From positions 372,001 through 436,000 of the forward strand of contig NZ_JAJSSH010000001.1 in the NCBI RefSeq assembly GCF_021403115.1: a DNA stretch of 64,000 nt, read 5' to 3'. How positions within the stretch are numbered: the first letter of the stretch is position 1; each line of letters starts with the position of its first letter. The notes under the pieces are model-generated. The model saw only the letters and a program-made list of their open reading frames with translations, was not told where the DNA came from and made no database searches. The position numbers and the translations under genes are program-made. The stretch comes from Sphingobium sufflavum. GTDB lineage: Bacteria > Pseudomonadota > Alphaproteobacteria > Sphingomonadales > Sphingomonadaceae. Positions 1-9,202 of the stretch are shown here, in pieces.

Positions 1-1763
1 CCCGGTCCCATGTCGACGATATGGTCGGCGGCGCGGATCGCATCCTCGTCATGCTCCACGACCAGCACGGTGTTGCCGAGGTCGCGGAGCCGTTTCAGGG
101 TCGCGAGCAGCATGTCATTGTCGCGCTGGTGCAGGCCGATGCTGGGTTCGTCCAGCACATAGAGGACGCCGGACAGGCCGCTGCCGATCTGCGACGCCAG
201 CCGGATGCGCTGGCTCTCGCCGCCCGACAGGGTGCCCGACGTGCGGTCGAGGTTCAGGTAATCGAGGCCGACATTGTTGAGGAAGCCGAGCCGCTCGATG
301 ATTTCCTTGAGGATGGCCTTGGCGATCTGGTTCTGTTGGTCGGTCAGATGGTCGGGCAGGCTTTGGAAGAAGGCCAGCGCGTCCACCACGCTGCGGCGGG
401 TGGAGATGGAGATGTCCTCGCCCGCGATCTTGACCGAGCGGGCTTCGGGCTTCAGGCGCGCGCCGCCGCACGTCTCGCACGGCTGCGCCGTCTGATACTT
501 GCTCAGTTCCTCGCGCATCCACGCGCTGTCGGTGGAGAGCATACGGCGGTTGAGGTTGCCGATGACGCCCTCGAACGGCTTGTTCACCTCATAGCTTTTG
601 CGGCCGTCCATGAATTTGAGCGTGACCGGCTTGCCGCCGGTGCCGTGCAGGATAATGAGGCGCACCTCGCCGGGCAGTTCGGCCCAGGGCGTGTCGAGGG
701 AGAAGCCGAATTCCTTCGCGAGGGAGCCGAGCACCTGCATATAATAGGGGCTGGGCGGGTTGGACTTGGCCCAGGGCACGACCGCGCCCTTCTTGATGGT
801 CAGCGCCTCGTTGGGGACGACGAGCTGGTCGTCGAACTCCAGCTTCTCACCCAGGCCGTCGCAGGCGGGGCAGGCCCCCTGCGGCGCGTTGAAGGAGAAG
901 AGGCGCGGTTCGATCTCCGCCAGCGTGAAGCCGGAGACGGGGCAGGCGAATTTTTCGGAGAAGACGATGCGGTTGGCGGGGATGCCCGCGCCCTTCATGG
1001 CGCCGGCGTCCGTGGCTTCATTTTCGCGGCCCGGCACGACGCCATCGGCGAGGTCCACATAGGCGAGGCCGTCGGCCAGTTTGAGCGCGGCCTCGAAACT
1101 CTCCGCCAGCCGGGTCTGCATGTCGGCGCGCACGGCAATGCGGTCCACGACGACCTCAATGTCATGCTTATATTTCTTGTCGAGCGTCGGGGCCTCGTCG
1201 ATCTCGTACAGTTCGCCGTCGATGCGGACGCGGGTGAAGCCGGCTTTCTGCCACTCCAGCAATTCCTTCTTATACTCGCCCTTGCGCCCGCGCACGACGG
1301 GGGCGAGGAGATAGGCGCGCGTCCCCTCCGGCAGGGTCATCACCCGGTCGACCATCTGGCTGACCGTCTGGGCGGCGATGGGCAGGCCGGTGGCGGGCGA
1401 ATAGGGGATGCCGACCCGCGCCCACAGCAGGCGCATATAGTCGTAGATTTCGGTGACGGTCGCGACGGTGGAACGCGGGTTGCGGCTGGTCGTCTTCTGT
1501 TCGATGCTGATCGCGGGGGAGAGGCCGTCGATATGTTCGACGTCCGGCTTCTGCATCATCTCCAGAAACTGGCGCGCATAGGCGGAGAGGCTCTCCACAT
1601 AGCGGCGCTGCCCCTCCGCATAGATGGTGTCGAAGGCGAGGGAGGACTTGCCGGACCCGGACAGGCCCGTGATGACCACCAGCGCTTCACGCGGCAGGTC
1701 GATATCGACCCCTTTGAGGTTATGCTCGCGCGCGCCGCGCACGGAAATCTTGGTTAGGCTCAT
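1..1763 (-). CDS. uvrA: UvrA, excinuclease ABC subunit A (5' part; gene runs off left edge)
   Basis: DNA-damage recognition ATPase of nucleotide excision repair, working with UvrB in the cytoplasm. Only about the first 587 codons are present; the C-terminal part lies left of the window. The start is the ATG at 1763 ([20 protein letters not shown]). Visible: Walker [17 protein letters not shown] near residue 33, the N-terminal zinc module with CPVSGF and CPACDG, a second zinc region beginning [12 protein letters not shown] near residue 430, the ABC signature [20 protein letters not shown] near residue 510, and Walker [21 protein letters not shown]. All match UvrA closely. The gene is transcribed leftward and the rlpA-like gene diverges from it. 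No SOS box was recognised in the 120-bp gap. Confidence 0.97.
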   Translation of the reverse strand, partial: MSLTKISVRGAREHNLKGVDIDLPREALVVITGLSGSGKSSLAFDTIYAEGQRRYVESLSAYARQFLEMMQKPDVEHIDGLSPAISIEQKTTSRNPRSTVATVTEIYDYMRLLWARVGIPYSPATGLPIAAQTVSQMVDRVMTLPEGTRAYLLAPVVRGRKGEYKKELLEWQKAGFTRVRIDGELYEIDEAPTLDKKYKHDIEVVVDRIAVRADMQTRLAESFEAALKLADGLAYVDLADGVVPGRENEATDAGAMKGAGIPANRIVFSEKFACPVSGFTLAEIEPRLFSFNAPQGACPACDGLGEKLEFDDQLVVPNEALTIKKGAVVPWAKSNPPSPYYMQVLGSLAKEFGFSLDTPWAELPGEVRLIILHGTGGKPVTLKFMDGRKSYEVNKPFEGVIGNLNRRMLSTDSAWMREELSKYQTAQPCETCGGARLKPEARSVKIAGEDISISTRRSVVDALAFFQSLPDHLTDQQNQIAKAILKEIIERLGFLNNVGLDYLNLDRTSGTLSGGESQRIRLASQIGSGLSGVLYVLDEPSIGLHQRDNDMLLATLKRLRDLGNTVLVVEHDEDAIRAADHIVDMGP

Positions 1764-1883
1764 GCGGGTGGTTTGTTCCAGATTTGTTCGCATCTTGCAA
1801 GCGGGGCTGTGCAGGCGCGGCGATTGGTTGCCCCCAAAGATGGCGTGGACGGCGCGCGGTGCAAGAGGGTATGAGCCGACACC

Positions 1884-2480
1884 ATGGATTTGCGCGGGAA
1901 TTTGATGGTGGCGGGAGCCGGTGCGGGTGTGCGGCGGGGCGTCGCGTTGCTGTCCGTCCTGCTGCTCTACGCCTGCGCGGGCGGCGGCTATCGCCCGGTC
2001 AGCGACGTGCCGGTGCGGATCGGCGCGCCTTATGTGGTGCGCGGTCAGACCTATCGCCCGGCGGCGGACCCGGCCTATGATTATCTCGGCTATGCGAGCT
2101 GGTATGGCTCCGAATCTGGCAACCGCACCGCCAATGGCGAGCGGTTCCGGCCCGGCGCGGTGACGGCGGCGCACACCAGCCTGCCGCTGCCCACCTATGT
2201 CGAGGTGACGGCGCTGGACACGGGGCGGACGATCGTGGTGCGGATCAACGACCGCGGCCCCTTTGCAGGGCGCGGGCGGATCATCGACCTGTCGAAGGGC
2301 GCGGCGGAGCAGCTGGGTATGCGGGTGCAGGGGCAGGCGGCGGTGCGGGTGCGGATCGCCAACCCGTCGGAGGAGGACCGGCAGCGCCTGCGCGACGGCA
2401 AGCCCGCACGGGAGCGGCCGCGCGTGCCGGAGCGGGCGCTGGCCAATCTGCGCGCGCAACTGGCGCGGGGCGGATTCTAG
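1884..2480 (+). CDS. RlpA-like septal ring lipoprotein (double-psi beta-barrel)
   Basis: RlpA-family proteins are outer-membrane lipoproteins, often lytic transglycosylases acting on denuded peptidoglycan at the septum. This 198-aa product has an N-terminal hydrophobic segment ending in a lipobox LLLYAC (Cys31), then a double-psi beta-barrel at about residues 66-140: [18 protein letters not shown], then [20 protein letters not shown], which carries the conserved Asp-Arg-Gly-Pro. It is short for the family and lacks a C-terminal SPOR domain, so septal targeting through denuded glycan is not obvious. An in-frame ATG at 1905 is an alternative start; neither has a strong ribosome-binding site. 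The lipobox is seen directly; lytic activity is inferred from the family. Confidence 0.88.
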   Translation: MDLRGNLMVAGAGAGVRRGVALLSVLLLYACAGGGYRPVSDVPVRIGAPYVVRGQTYRPAADPAYDYLGYASWYGSESGNRTANGERFRPGAVTAAHTSLPLPTYVEVTALDTGRTIVVRINDRGPFAGRGRIIDLSKGAAEQLGMRVQGQAAVRVRIANPSEEDRQRLRDGKPARERPRVPERALANLRAQLARGGF

Positions 2481-2616
2481 GAGAGGGCTTCGACGCCCGC
2501 CCGTGAAAAGGCGGTTGAGAAGGACGCCGCCCTTGCCATAGTAAGGCGGCAAGCGACCTACTCCCGGCATGGCAGCGGCGTGGCATGTCCATCCGCAACC
2601 GCAGGGAGACGCCCGC

Positions 2617-3165
2617 ATGGTACAGGAAGAGCGACCGACGCTGGCGTCGCTGGGGCCGCGCATCTGCCTATTGGGACCGTCGAACAGCGGCAAGTCGACA
2701 CTGGCGGTGGCGATCGGGCGGGCGCGTCACCTGTCGCCGGTGCATCTCGACCAGTTACAGCATCGGCCCGGCAGCGACTGGGTGCCGCGTGCGGAAGAGG
2801 CGTTTCTGGCGCTGCAAGCCGCCGCCATTCTGGGCGACCGCTGGGTGATGGACGGCAGCTATTCGCGATGCCTGCCGCAACGGCTGGCGCGGGCGACCGG
2901 GCTGATCCTGCTCGACGTGCCCACGGCGACCAGCGTGGCCCGCTATGTGCGGCGCTGCTGGTTCGAGCGGGGCCGACGGGTCGGCGGGCTGGCGGGCGGA
3001 CGCGACAGCGTGAAATGGGTGATGATCCGGCACATCGTCGTGGCCAATCGCGCGGGGCGCAAGCGGTCGGCGGCGCTGTTCGACAGTCTCGCCTTGCCCC
3101 GGATCCGGCTGGCGTCCGCGCAGGCTATCCGGGATTTTTACGAGGGGGAGGGATTGGTGCGTTAA
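2617..3165 (+). CDS. Small P-loop NTPase, adenylate-kinase/FlaR-like
   Basis: A 182-aa nucleoside/nucleotide-kinase-like protein. The Walker A motif [13 protein letters not shown] is at about residues 18-30, followed by [13 protein letters not shown] and a [14 protein letters not shown] segment typical of FlaR/adenylate-kinase-like (topology modulation) proteins. Arg-rich segments ([13 protein letters not shown]) could form the lid. The ATG at 2617 is chosen because AGGGAGA lies seven bases upstream; an in-frame ATG at 2569 has no such site. The gene stands alone, with a short converging gap to the PAP2-like gene. The substrate cannot be told from sequence: it could be a nucleoside or small-molecule kinase. 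Confidence 0.78.
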   Translation: MVQEERPTLASLGPRICLLGPSNSGKSTLAVAIGRARHLSPVHLDQLQHRPGSDWVPRAEEAFLALQAAAILGDRWVMDGSYSRCLPQRLARATGLILLDVPTATSVARYVRRCWFERGRRVGGLAGGRDSVKWVMIRHIVVANRAGRKRSAALFDSLALPRIRLASAQAIRDFYEGEGLVR

Positions 3166-3193
3166 AGGCCGGTGGGCCTTCGCGGTTTGCCGG

Positions 3194-4147
3194 TCAGGAT
3201 GCGCCCTCAACCGCCGGAACGCCGACGCCCGGCGCATAGGCGATGGGATCGCGGGCGGGCACGCGGCGGGCGCGGACCAGCAGCGTCACCACGCCATGGG
3301 CGACCAGCGCCACTGCCATGCCGCCGATCAGGTCGACGGCATAATGGGTTCCCTCCACCGGGATGGAGAAGATCATCGCCACGTTGAGCAGGACCAGCGG
3401 CGCGCGCGCGCTGCCGGTATGGCGCGCCGCCAGGATATAGAGGGTGGCGCTGGCGGCGTGGAAGCTGGGGATGCCGACGAGGCCGCGCAGCATACTCAGG
3501 TCGACCACCTGCATACTGTGGTCGCGCAGCAGCGGGATGATCTCCGCCTGGAACAGGCCGCTGGTCGGCATATAGTCGATGGCGCCATGCCAGCCATAGG
3601 CCAGCGGTCCCAGCGTCGGCATGAACAGGAAAAAGCAGAGCGACAGCCCCGCCGCCAGCCAGAAGGAGGCGAGGAAGAAGCGCGCCTCCGCCCGTTGCCG
3701 GTTGAGGGCATAGGACAGGAGGATGATCGCGGGCGAGGCATAGATGCTGGCATAGGCGATCCGGCCCATGATCTGGAGCAGGGGGTGCGCCGCCGTCAGC
3801 GCATAGAGATCGTTCCAGTCGAAGCCGATGGCATGGTCGAGCCGGACCATCGCATGGTCCACCCAGCCGGTGGTGCAGGCCGCGACGGCATAGCTGGCGA
3901 TCACGCCGACCAGCGTGGTGGTGGCAAAGACCAGCACATCCTCCGCCATGGCATGGGCGACGGGGTGGGCGCGCGGGCCAGCGGGGCGAAAGCGGTGCCG
4001 GACCAGCAGCAGGATGACCGCCGCCGTCGCAAAGCCCGCGCTGGCGCCGTTGAGCGCGACGCGCATGTCGAGCCGCATCATCAGGATCGTGAGGATAAAG
4101 GCGCCCGCCGTGATGCCGGCCACCAGCCAGCGCAGGGGAATGGGCAT
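3194..4147 (-). CDS. PAP2-superfamily membrane phosphatase/phosphotransferase (Aur1-like PAP2_3 type)
   Basis: Polytopic inner-membrane protein of 317 aa with about six or seven hydrophobic segments. Two PAP2 signatures are visible: GIPSFHAASATLY (P-S-x-H) and GTHYAVDLIGG (H-x3-D-x3-G). The classical first motif KxxxxxxRP is not evident, which fits the PAP2_3 subgroup that includes Aur1-type inositol-phosphorylceramide synthases better than simple lipid phosphatases. The start at 4147 has GGAGCAGGAC just upstream; the open frame continues upstream but without family-like sequence. Sphingomonads make glycosphingolipids, so a lipid headgroup role is possible but not shown. The gene converges with the P-loop gene. 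Confidence 0.82.
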   Translation of the reverse strand: MPIPLRWLVAGITAGAFILTILMMRLDMRVALNGASAGFATAAVILLLVRHRFRPAGPRAHPVAHAMAEDVLVFATTTLVGVIASYAVAACTTGWVDHAMVRLDHAIGFDWNDLYALTAAHPLLQIMGRIAYASIYASPAIILLSYALNRQRAEARFFLASFWLAAGLSLCFFLFMPTLGPLAYGWHGAIDYMPTSGLFQAEIIPLLRDHSMQVVDLSMLRGLVGIPSFHAASATLYILAARHTGSARAPLVLLNVAMIFSIPVEGTHYAVDLIGGMAVALVAHGVVTLLVRARRVPARDPIAYAPGVGVPAVEGAS

Positions 4148-4442
4148 GTCCTGCTCCGTCCCCGATTGCTCCCCCATCCTGTGCAAGCCGTTATCCGATT
4201 GTTTCAAAGTACCGCCATTTCGCCGCCGGTACGGTCCCCCGACCGTTTCCATCCCGCAGCGTCTCCCATGCTGCGCTAATCCCCTGACGCGCCGGTGACA
4301 AGCGCCCTGCGCCGGGAATGGGACGGGTTGCGACCTAAGTCTGTCGCTTTGGGACGGAAATCGGCCCCCTGCGCGGGAATCTGTATCAAAAAAGGGCGGC
4401 GATCGCTCGCCACCCTTCCCGAATCCGGCGATCGGCGCGCGA

Positions 4443-4958
4443 TCAGAAGCGCAGGCCGACCCCGACCATGGCGGCGTCGCGACCGCCGATGTTGTTGCCA
4501 TATTCCGTCCGCTGATATTCGGCGGAGATATAGGTCTTTGGCGTTGCGGCATATTCCACGCCGCCGCCATAGCGCACGCCCTCCGTCGCGGAGCCGATGG
4601 TGGTGTCCACCGCCTCGAATCGCGAGGATGTGTAGCCGACTTTGCCAAAGCCCATGATCCGGGGCGTCAGCACATAGCCGAGCCGCGCGGAGGCGCTGAG
4701 GTCGCGGCTGGCGTCGAAGGTGGTGCCGCCCGCGGTGGAATCGGCCAGGCCGACCTCGACACCCGCGCGCACCTTTGGCGCGAAGGCGATGTCGTATCCG
4801 GCGGCGACGCCATAGGTCACGCCGTCCTGATGCTGTATCTTGTCATAGCCGGTGGTCACGCCAAGGCGCGGCCCGGTAAAGGAGCCTGCGTCGTCCTGGG
4901 CCAGTGCCGGGGTGGCAAGGGTGACAGCAGCTATCGCCGCGAAAATCGCAGTTTTCAT
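4443..4958 (-). CDS. Small outer-membrane beta-barrel protein
   Basis: A 171-aa exported protein starting at 4958 (MKTAIFAAIAAVTLATPALA), preceded by GAGG seven bases upstream. A cleavable signal peptide ends at ALAQ. The mature part alternates hydrophobic and polar residues in short strands (GVAAGYDIAFAPKVRAGVEV, ARLGYVLTPRIMGFGKVGYT) and ends in VGVGLRF with a C-terminal Phe, as expected for BamA-dependent insertion. It resembles the Omp25/OmpW-like opacity porins of alphaproteobacteria with eight predicted strands. The function is probably structural or adhesive; no substrate can be assigned. It is monocistronic. Confidence 0.85.
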   Translation of the reverse strand: MKTAIFAAIAAVTLATPALAQDDAGSFTGPRLGVTTGYDKIQHQDGVTYGVAAGYDIAFAPKVRAGVEVGLADSTAGGTTFDASRDLSASARLGYVLTPRIMGFGKVGYTSSRFEAVDTTIGSATEGVRYGGGVEYAATPKTYISAEYQRTEYGNNIGGRDAAMVGVGLRF

Positions 4959-5467
4959 GACTAACCTCAATAATGATGGGCGCATGGGTCCGTGGCATGA
5001 AAGTCATGCGACGGGGTATGCCATGGCTTTTTGGTGGTGGGGTAGGACTTGTCTGGGTTCAGTGGTTCACTGTCCTTGCGGCCTTTGTCTCATATCCCCT
5101 GTCATGCTTCGCCATCGGCCAAGCATGGGGGTCACTAGCGGCATGGACATGGCCGGAAGATGAACGGTCTTTTCGGTTGCGGTAAGATGGCGTGGGAGGC
5201 GGGGCGGGAAGGGGCGCGCTGTCCCACAGGCGCTGGCGCGTGGCCCACAGCCCCGGTGGAGGGGGAGAGTCGCCATGCGCAGGATGGTGCGGACTGACGG
5301 GCCAGTGCGGGAACTGCACCGGCCGCGCGGGCAGGAGGGCGGCCCTCCGACAGGCTCAGGGTGAACGGAGGCGCGCAGGGGCGGCGAAGGGCGCGGCGGC
5401 GCGGGGTCGCGCCCTTCGGTTCGCTCGTTTCGGCTCGCTCCGTTCGATGCCCTGTTTCGCCGCTCGC
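4959..5467. other. Intergenic region with a sphingomonad-type interspersed repeat
   Basis: About 510 bases without a convincing gene. The part next to 4958 should hold the promoter of the beta-barrel gene. Positions 5345-5369 read CTCCGACAGGCTCAGGGTGA followed by ACGGA, which matches the widespread sphingomonad repeat of the CTTCGACAAGCTCAGGGTGA type. A related inverted copy (CACCCTGAACTTGTTTCAG) lies at about 47879-47897. The short open frames here have no family-like sequence or ribosome-binding sites. Confidence 0.6.
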
Positions 5468-7321
5468 CTAGGCCGCGTTCAGCACCTCTCGCACCTTGCG
5501 CGCCAGTGCGGCGACGGTGAAGGGTTTGGACAGGAAATGCACGTCATGGTCCACCACGCCGCTGTGGACGATGGCGTTGCGGGTGTAGCCGGTGGTGTAG
5601 AGGACGCGCAGGTCGGGCCGCTCCGCCCGCGCCTTGTCCACCAGTTCGCGGCCGGTCATGCCGGGCATGATGACGTCGGTGAACAACAGGCTGATGCTGG
5701 GATGGCTGGCCAGCTTGCCGAGGGCGCGCTGGGCGTCCTCCGCATGGATGACCGTATAGCCGAGGTCGCGCAGCGCATCGACGGACATACGGCGCACATT
5801 CGCCTCATCCTCCACCACCAGCACGATCTCGCCCGCCTGTCCCAGCGGCAGTTCGGTTTCGTCGATCCGGGCGGGGCTTTCGGCGATGGTCGCGCCGACA
5901 TGGCGGGGCAGATAGACCTTTATCGTCGTGCCCGCGCCCAGTTCCGAATAAATCTTGATATGGCCGTGCGACTGTTTGGCGAAGCCGAACACCTGCGACA
6001 GGCCGAGGCCGGTGCCTTGCCCGACCTGCTTGGTGGTGAAGAAGGGTTCGAACGCCCGGTCCATCACCTCCTGCGTCATGCCGGTGCCGGTGTCGGTGAT
6101 GGAGATGACGACATATTGCCCCGCCGTCACCTCCTCATGCGCGCGCGCGTAGCGGTCGTCCAGTTCGGCATTGGCCGTCTCGATGGTCAGGCGGCCACCC
6201 GCCGGCATGGCGTCGCGCGCATTGACCGCCAGGTTGATGATCGCATTTTCGATCTGTTGCGGATCGGCGTTGATCGCCCATAGGCCGCCCGCCAGCACCG
6301 TCTCGACGCGGATCGTCTCGCCGATGGTCCGGCGCAGCATCTCCGACATGCCGCCGACCAGCCGGTTGGCGTCCACCACCTTCGGCTCCAGCGGCTGGCG
6401 CCGGGAGAAGGCGAGGAGGCGTGCGGTCAGCGTCGCGGCGCGCTGCGCCCCCGACATGGCATTGTCCAGCGCGGTGGCCAGCTTGGGATGCTCCTGCCCG
6501 GTCAGGCGACGCCTGGCCAGGTCCAGGCTGCCGATGATGATGGCCAGCATATTGTTGAAATCATGCGCGATGCCGCCGGTCAGATGGCCGACCGCCTCCA
6601 TCTTCTGCAACTGGCGCACCTGCGTCTGGGCGGCGCTGCGCTCCGCTATCTCGCTTTGCAACAGATGGTTGGTCGTCTCGATCTCGCGGATGCGGCGCAG
6701 GCCGTCCGGCACCACGAACAGGGCGAAGAGGAAGACCATCACCGCCGAACCGATCAGGACCGACTGGGCCACCCGCGTGGTGCCTTGCGCCGCCGCGACC
6801 CGTTCCGCCAGCAGCCGGTCCTCCTCGCGCGCCATGGCGTCGATGGTCGAGCGGATGCTGCGCATCAGCTCCAGCCCGCGGCCGGTGCGGACAAGCTGGG
6901 CCGCCTCATGATCCTTGCGCAGGCTCATCAGCGCGACGGAGGCGGACAGCACCTCCATCCGGTCGCGCAGCAAGGGGGTGAGGCGCGTGACCAGTTCCTG
7001 TTGCCGGCCATTGTCGCTGGTCTGCCGGGCCAGCGCCTCGATCTCCGTGGGCATATGGGCGACCGCGTCCTGATAGGGCCGCAGATAGGCGGAGTCGCCG
7101 GTCAGCACATAGCCGCGCTGGCCCGTCTCCGCACCGGTCACGAGCAACTGGACACGGCCCAGTATCGCCTGCACCTGCATGGAGTGGCGCACCCACCCGG
7201 TCGCCTTTTCCTGCCGGGACGACAGCCAGATCGCGCTGATCGTGGTCGCGGCGAGCAGTGTCACCCCCAGCAGCAGCGGCAATATCTTGCGGGTCACGCT
7301 GATCGTCTCACTCCCTGTCAT
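5468..7321 (-). CDS. Hybrid sensor histidine kinase: CHASE3, HisKA, HATPase_c, receiver
   Basis: A 617-aa membrane-bound signalling protein. Transmembrane segment 1 is at about residues 14-33, a CHASE3-like periplasmic domain at 38-180 (contains GAETGQRGYVLTGD), and transmembrane segment 2 at 186-204. HisKA carries the phosphoacceptor His253 in GGIAHDFNNMLA. The HATPase N box is NLAVNARDAMP (Asn368 region), the G1 box DTGTGM (Asp410) and the G2 box GQGTGLGL. The C-terminal receiver has LVVEDE (acidic pocket), phosphoacceptor Asp549 in LFTDVIMPGM and Lys599 in LSKPF. No separate response regulator or effector gene is adjacent, so the output partner is unknown. The stimulus is not predictable from CHASE3. 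Confidence 0.95.
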   Translation of the reverse strand: MTGSETISVTRKILPLLLGVTLLAATTISAIWLSSRQEKATGWVRHSMQVQAILGRVQLLVTGAETGQRGYVLTGDSAYLRPYQDAVAHMPTEIEALARQTSDNGRQQELVTRLTPLLRDRMEVLSASVALMSLRKDHEAAQLVRTGRGLELMRSIRSTIDAMAREEDRLLAERVAAAQGTTRVAQSVLIGSAVMVFLFALFVVPDGLRRIREIETTNHLLQSEIAERSAAQTQVRQLQKMEAVGHLTGGIAHDFNNMLAIIIGSLDLARRRLTGQEHPKLATALDNAMSGAQRAATLTARLLAFSRRQPLEPKVVDANRLVGGMSEMLRRTIGETIRVETVLAGGLWAINADPQQIENAIINLAVNARDAMPAGGRLTIETANAELDDRYARAHEEVTAGQYVVISITDTGTGMTQEVMDRAFEPFFTTKQVGQGTGLGLSQVFGFAKQSHGHIKIYSELGAGTTIKVYLPRHVGATIAESPARIDETELPLGQAGEIVLVVEDEANVRRMSVDALRDLGYTVIHAEDAQRALGKLASHPSISLLFTDVIMPGMTGRELVDKARAERPDLRVLYTTGYTRNAIVHSGVVDHDVHFLSKPFTVAALARKVREVLNAA

Positions 7322-7668
7322 GTCCGGCCGTCATTCTGGCCCGATGGTCCCGGTTGCCCGCGGCAACGGGGCCTGATCGCGCAGAGCTATCGGTCGGCGC
7401 GGCCGGACGCAACACTGTGTATCCGTTTCAGGGGGTTAGGACGCATTTTTTGCGTTTTCGCCGTCCGGGGACGGAAAGGGCGTCCATCCGATAATGTCCT
7501 GAACCGATGATAAATGGCCGGTTGGCGCTTTTGTCCATCGTTGAACCGGGACGCACGGTCGCGCATGCCGGGTGCAATCCCAAGAGGATAGCCCAAGAGT
7601 GACGGGACCGGCCGCGCAGGCGCTGGCCCATGGAATAGGCCGCAGGACGGCCCGTAGAAAGGATGAAT
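7322..7668. promoter_or_regulatory. Divergent intergenic region, histidine kinase / sulfotransferase
   Basis: About 345 bases between divergent genes; the promoters of both must lie here. It is noticeably less GC-rich around 7430-7560. No convincing -35/-10 pair, operator or RNA element could be picked out by eye. Confidence 0.3.
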
Positions 7669-8814
7669 ATGGACGCGAATGCAATGCTCGCCGCCGCGCG
7701 GGAGCAGACCGGGCTGAGCGATCTGGGCGACGACCGGATCCTGGAGGGGCTGCATGTTCTGGTCGATTCGCTGGACCGGGAAGCGAAGCTGACCGAGCGG
7801 GGCGCGGCCGGGACCGTCGCGCGCATCACCAAGATGATCGCCAACCGCCTGCGCGTCGTCGATTATCTGAAGCAGCATCCCGACCTGCTGGAGCGGCCCG
7901 TCGCCCGGCCGATCTTCGTGTTCGGCCTGCCGCGCACCGGCACCACATTGGTCATCAACCTGCTGAACGCCGATCCGGCGAACCGCGGCTTCCTGCGCTG
8001 GGAATGTTTCGACAGCGTGCCGCCGGTGCAGAAGGGCGAACTGAGTTCCGACGAGCGGTACAAGGCGGAGCAGGCGATGCTGGAGATGTCGGTGAAATAT
8101 GCGCCGCATATCGCCGCCATCCATTATGAGGATGCGGACAGCCCGACGGAGTGCCAATTCTCCATGTCGCAGTCCTTCTGCGCGCAATTCTTCGATTCCG
8201 TCGCGGATATTCCCACCTATCACGACTGGTTCCTGAACAAGGCGGACTATCGCCCGGCGTTCGAATATCACAAGAAACTGCTGCAGGTGTTGCAGGAGAA
8301 TGAAGGCGGTCGCTGGGTTCTCAAAAATCCGTGGCACCCGCTGTTCCTCGACGACCTGACCGCCGTCTATCCCGACGCGCAACTGGTGATGACGCACCGC
8401 GACCCGGTGGAGGTCGTGGGGTCCGCGTGCAGCCTCGTCCATGCCTCGCGCGCGATGACCAGCGACGCGGCCGATCCGCATGTGGTGGCGGACAATCTGC
8501 TCGAAACCTTCGACGCGATGATCGAGCGGTCCGAAGCCTATCGCGCGAAGCATGGCGCGGATTCGATCCATGACATCCAGTATACCGACCTGCTGCGCGA
8601 CCCGATCGCGGTGATCCGCAAGCTCTACGCCCATTTCGGCGAGACGCTGACCGAAGAGGCGGAGGCCGCGATGCGCGCCTTCCTGGCGGACAACCAGCAG
8701 GGCAAGCATGGCAAGCATCATTATACGCTGGAGCAATTTGGCCTGACGAAGGCTGGCGTGGAAGAGCATTTCCACGACTATTCCGAGCGTTACGGCCTTG
8801 GCGTGAAGGCCTAG
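7669..8814 (+). CDS. Sulfotransferase family protein (PAPS-dependent)
   Basis: Cytoplasmic enzyme of the sulfotransferase superfamily, predicted to move sulfate from PAPS to an alcohol or amine acceptor. The 5'-phosphosulfate loop is FVFGLPRTGTTLVINLLN at about residues 78-95. The 3'-phosphate-binding region is VMTHRDPVEVVGSACSLVHA, and WVLKNPWHPLFLDDL carries a conserved Lys-Asn-Pro. The size (about 381 aa) fits the bacterial Sulfotransfer_3 group. The ATG at 7669 is preferred over 7663 because AAAGGA then sits at normal spacing. The acceptor is unknown, and bacterial members are often of unknown function. An MFS carrier follows about 390 bp downstream on the same strand, with a small gene on the other strand between. 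Confidence 0.88.
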   Translation: MDANAMLAAAREQTGLSDLGDDRILEGLHVLVDSLDREAKLTERGAAGTVARITKMIANRLRVVDYLKQHPDLLERPVARPIFVFGLPRTGTTLVINLLNADPANRGFLRWECFDSVPPVQKGELSSDERYKAEQAMLEMSVKYAPHIAAIHYEDADSPTECQFSMSQSFCAQFFDSVADIPTYHDWFLNKADYRPAFEYHKKLLQVLQENEGGRWVLKNPWHPLFLDDLTAVYPDAQLVMTHRDPVEVVGSACSLVHASRAMTSDAADPHVVADNLLETFDAMIERSEAYRAKHGADSIHDIQYTDLLRDPIAVIRKLYAHFGETLTEEAEAAMRAFLADNQQGKHGKHHYTLEQFGLTKAGVEEHFHDYSERYGLGVKA

Positions 8815-8842
8815 GAACAGGATGGACGGGGTGGGGAGGCCC

Positions 8843-9019
8843 CTACCAGGCGCGGGCGACGGAGCCGACGCGCCGGGACACGGCCTCCTCCACCTCGTTC
8901 AACTGGCCCTGGTTCAGGACACCGGCAACGAGAAGCTGGCGCATCAGTTCGTCGACCAGCGCGGCGAGAAAATGCAGTTCGGCCCGTTCGGACACACTAT
9001 CCGTATCGTCCACGCCCAT
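8843..9019 (-). CDS. Small hypothetical protein (58 aa)
   Basis: An open frame of 58 codons starting at ATG 9019 with GAGG about nine bases upstream. The predicted sequence is amphipathic and acidic-helical (SERAELHFLAALVDELMRQL then QLNEVEEAVSRRVGSVARAW), which looks like a folded small helical protein rather than an antisense artefact. No family recognised. It lies in the gap between the sulfotransferase and MFS genes on the opposite strand. Moderate support only. Confidence 0.5.
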   Translation of the reverse strand: MGVDDTDSVSERAELHFLAALVDELMRQLLVAGVLNQGQLNEVEEAVSRRVGSVARAW

Positions 9020-9202
9020 GAAGATGATCCTCGGCAGCCATGCGAAGCCGGGACAACGCATGACGGGCCATATGGTTCGGTCGCGGTGCTGTTAAAAACA
9101 GACCGCCTCACTTTTTGAGCATGGCGCGCAGCGTGCGCTATGTATACGAACGCCACAACGGGCGCGTACCGGCGTCGGCCAAGGATTGGAGAGACGAGAG
9201 GC

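Noticed and set aside
4973..5185. 70-codon hydrophobic frame in the gap after the beta-barrel gene
   Set aside because: No ribosome-binding site, Trp/Gly-rich composition unlike real membrane proteins, and it occupies the promoter side of the neighbouring gene.
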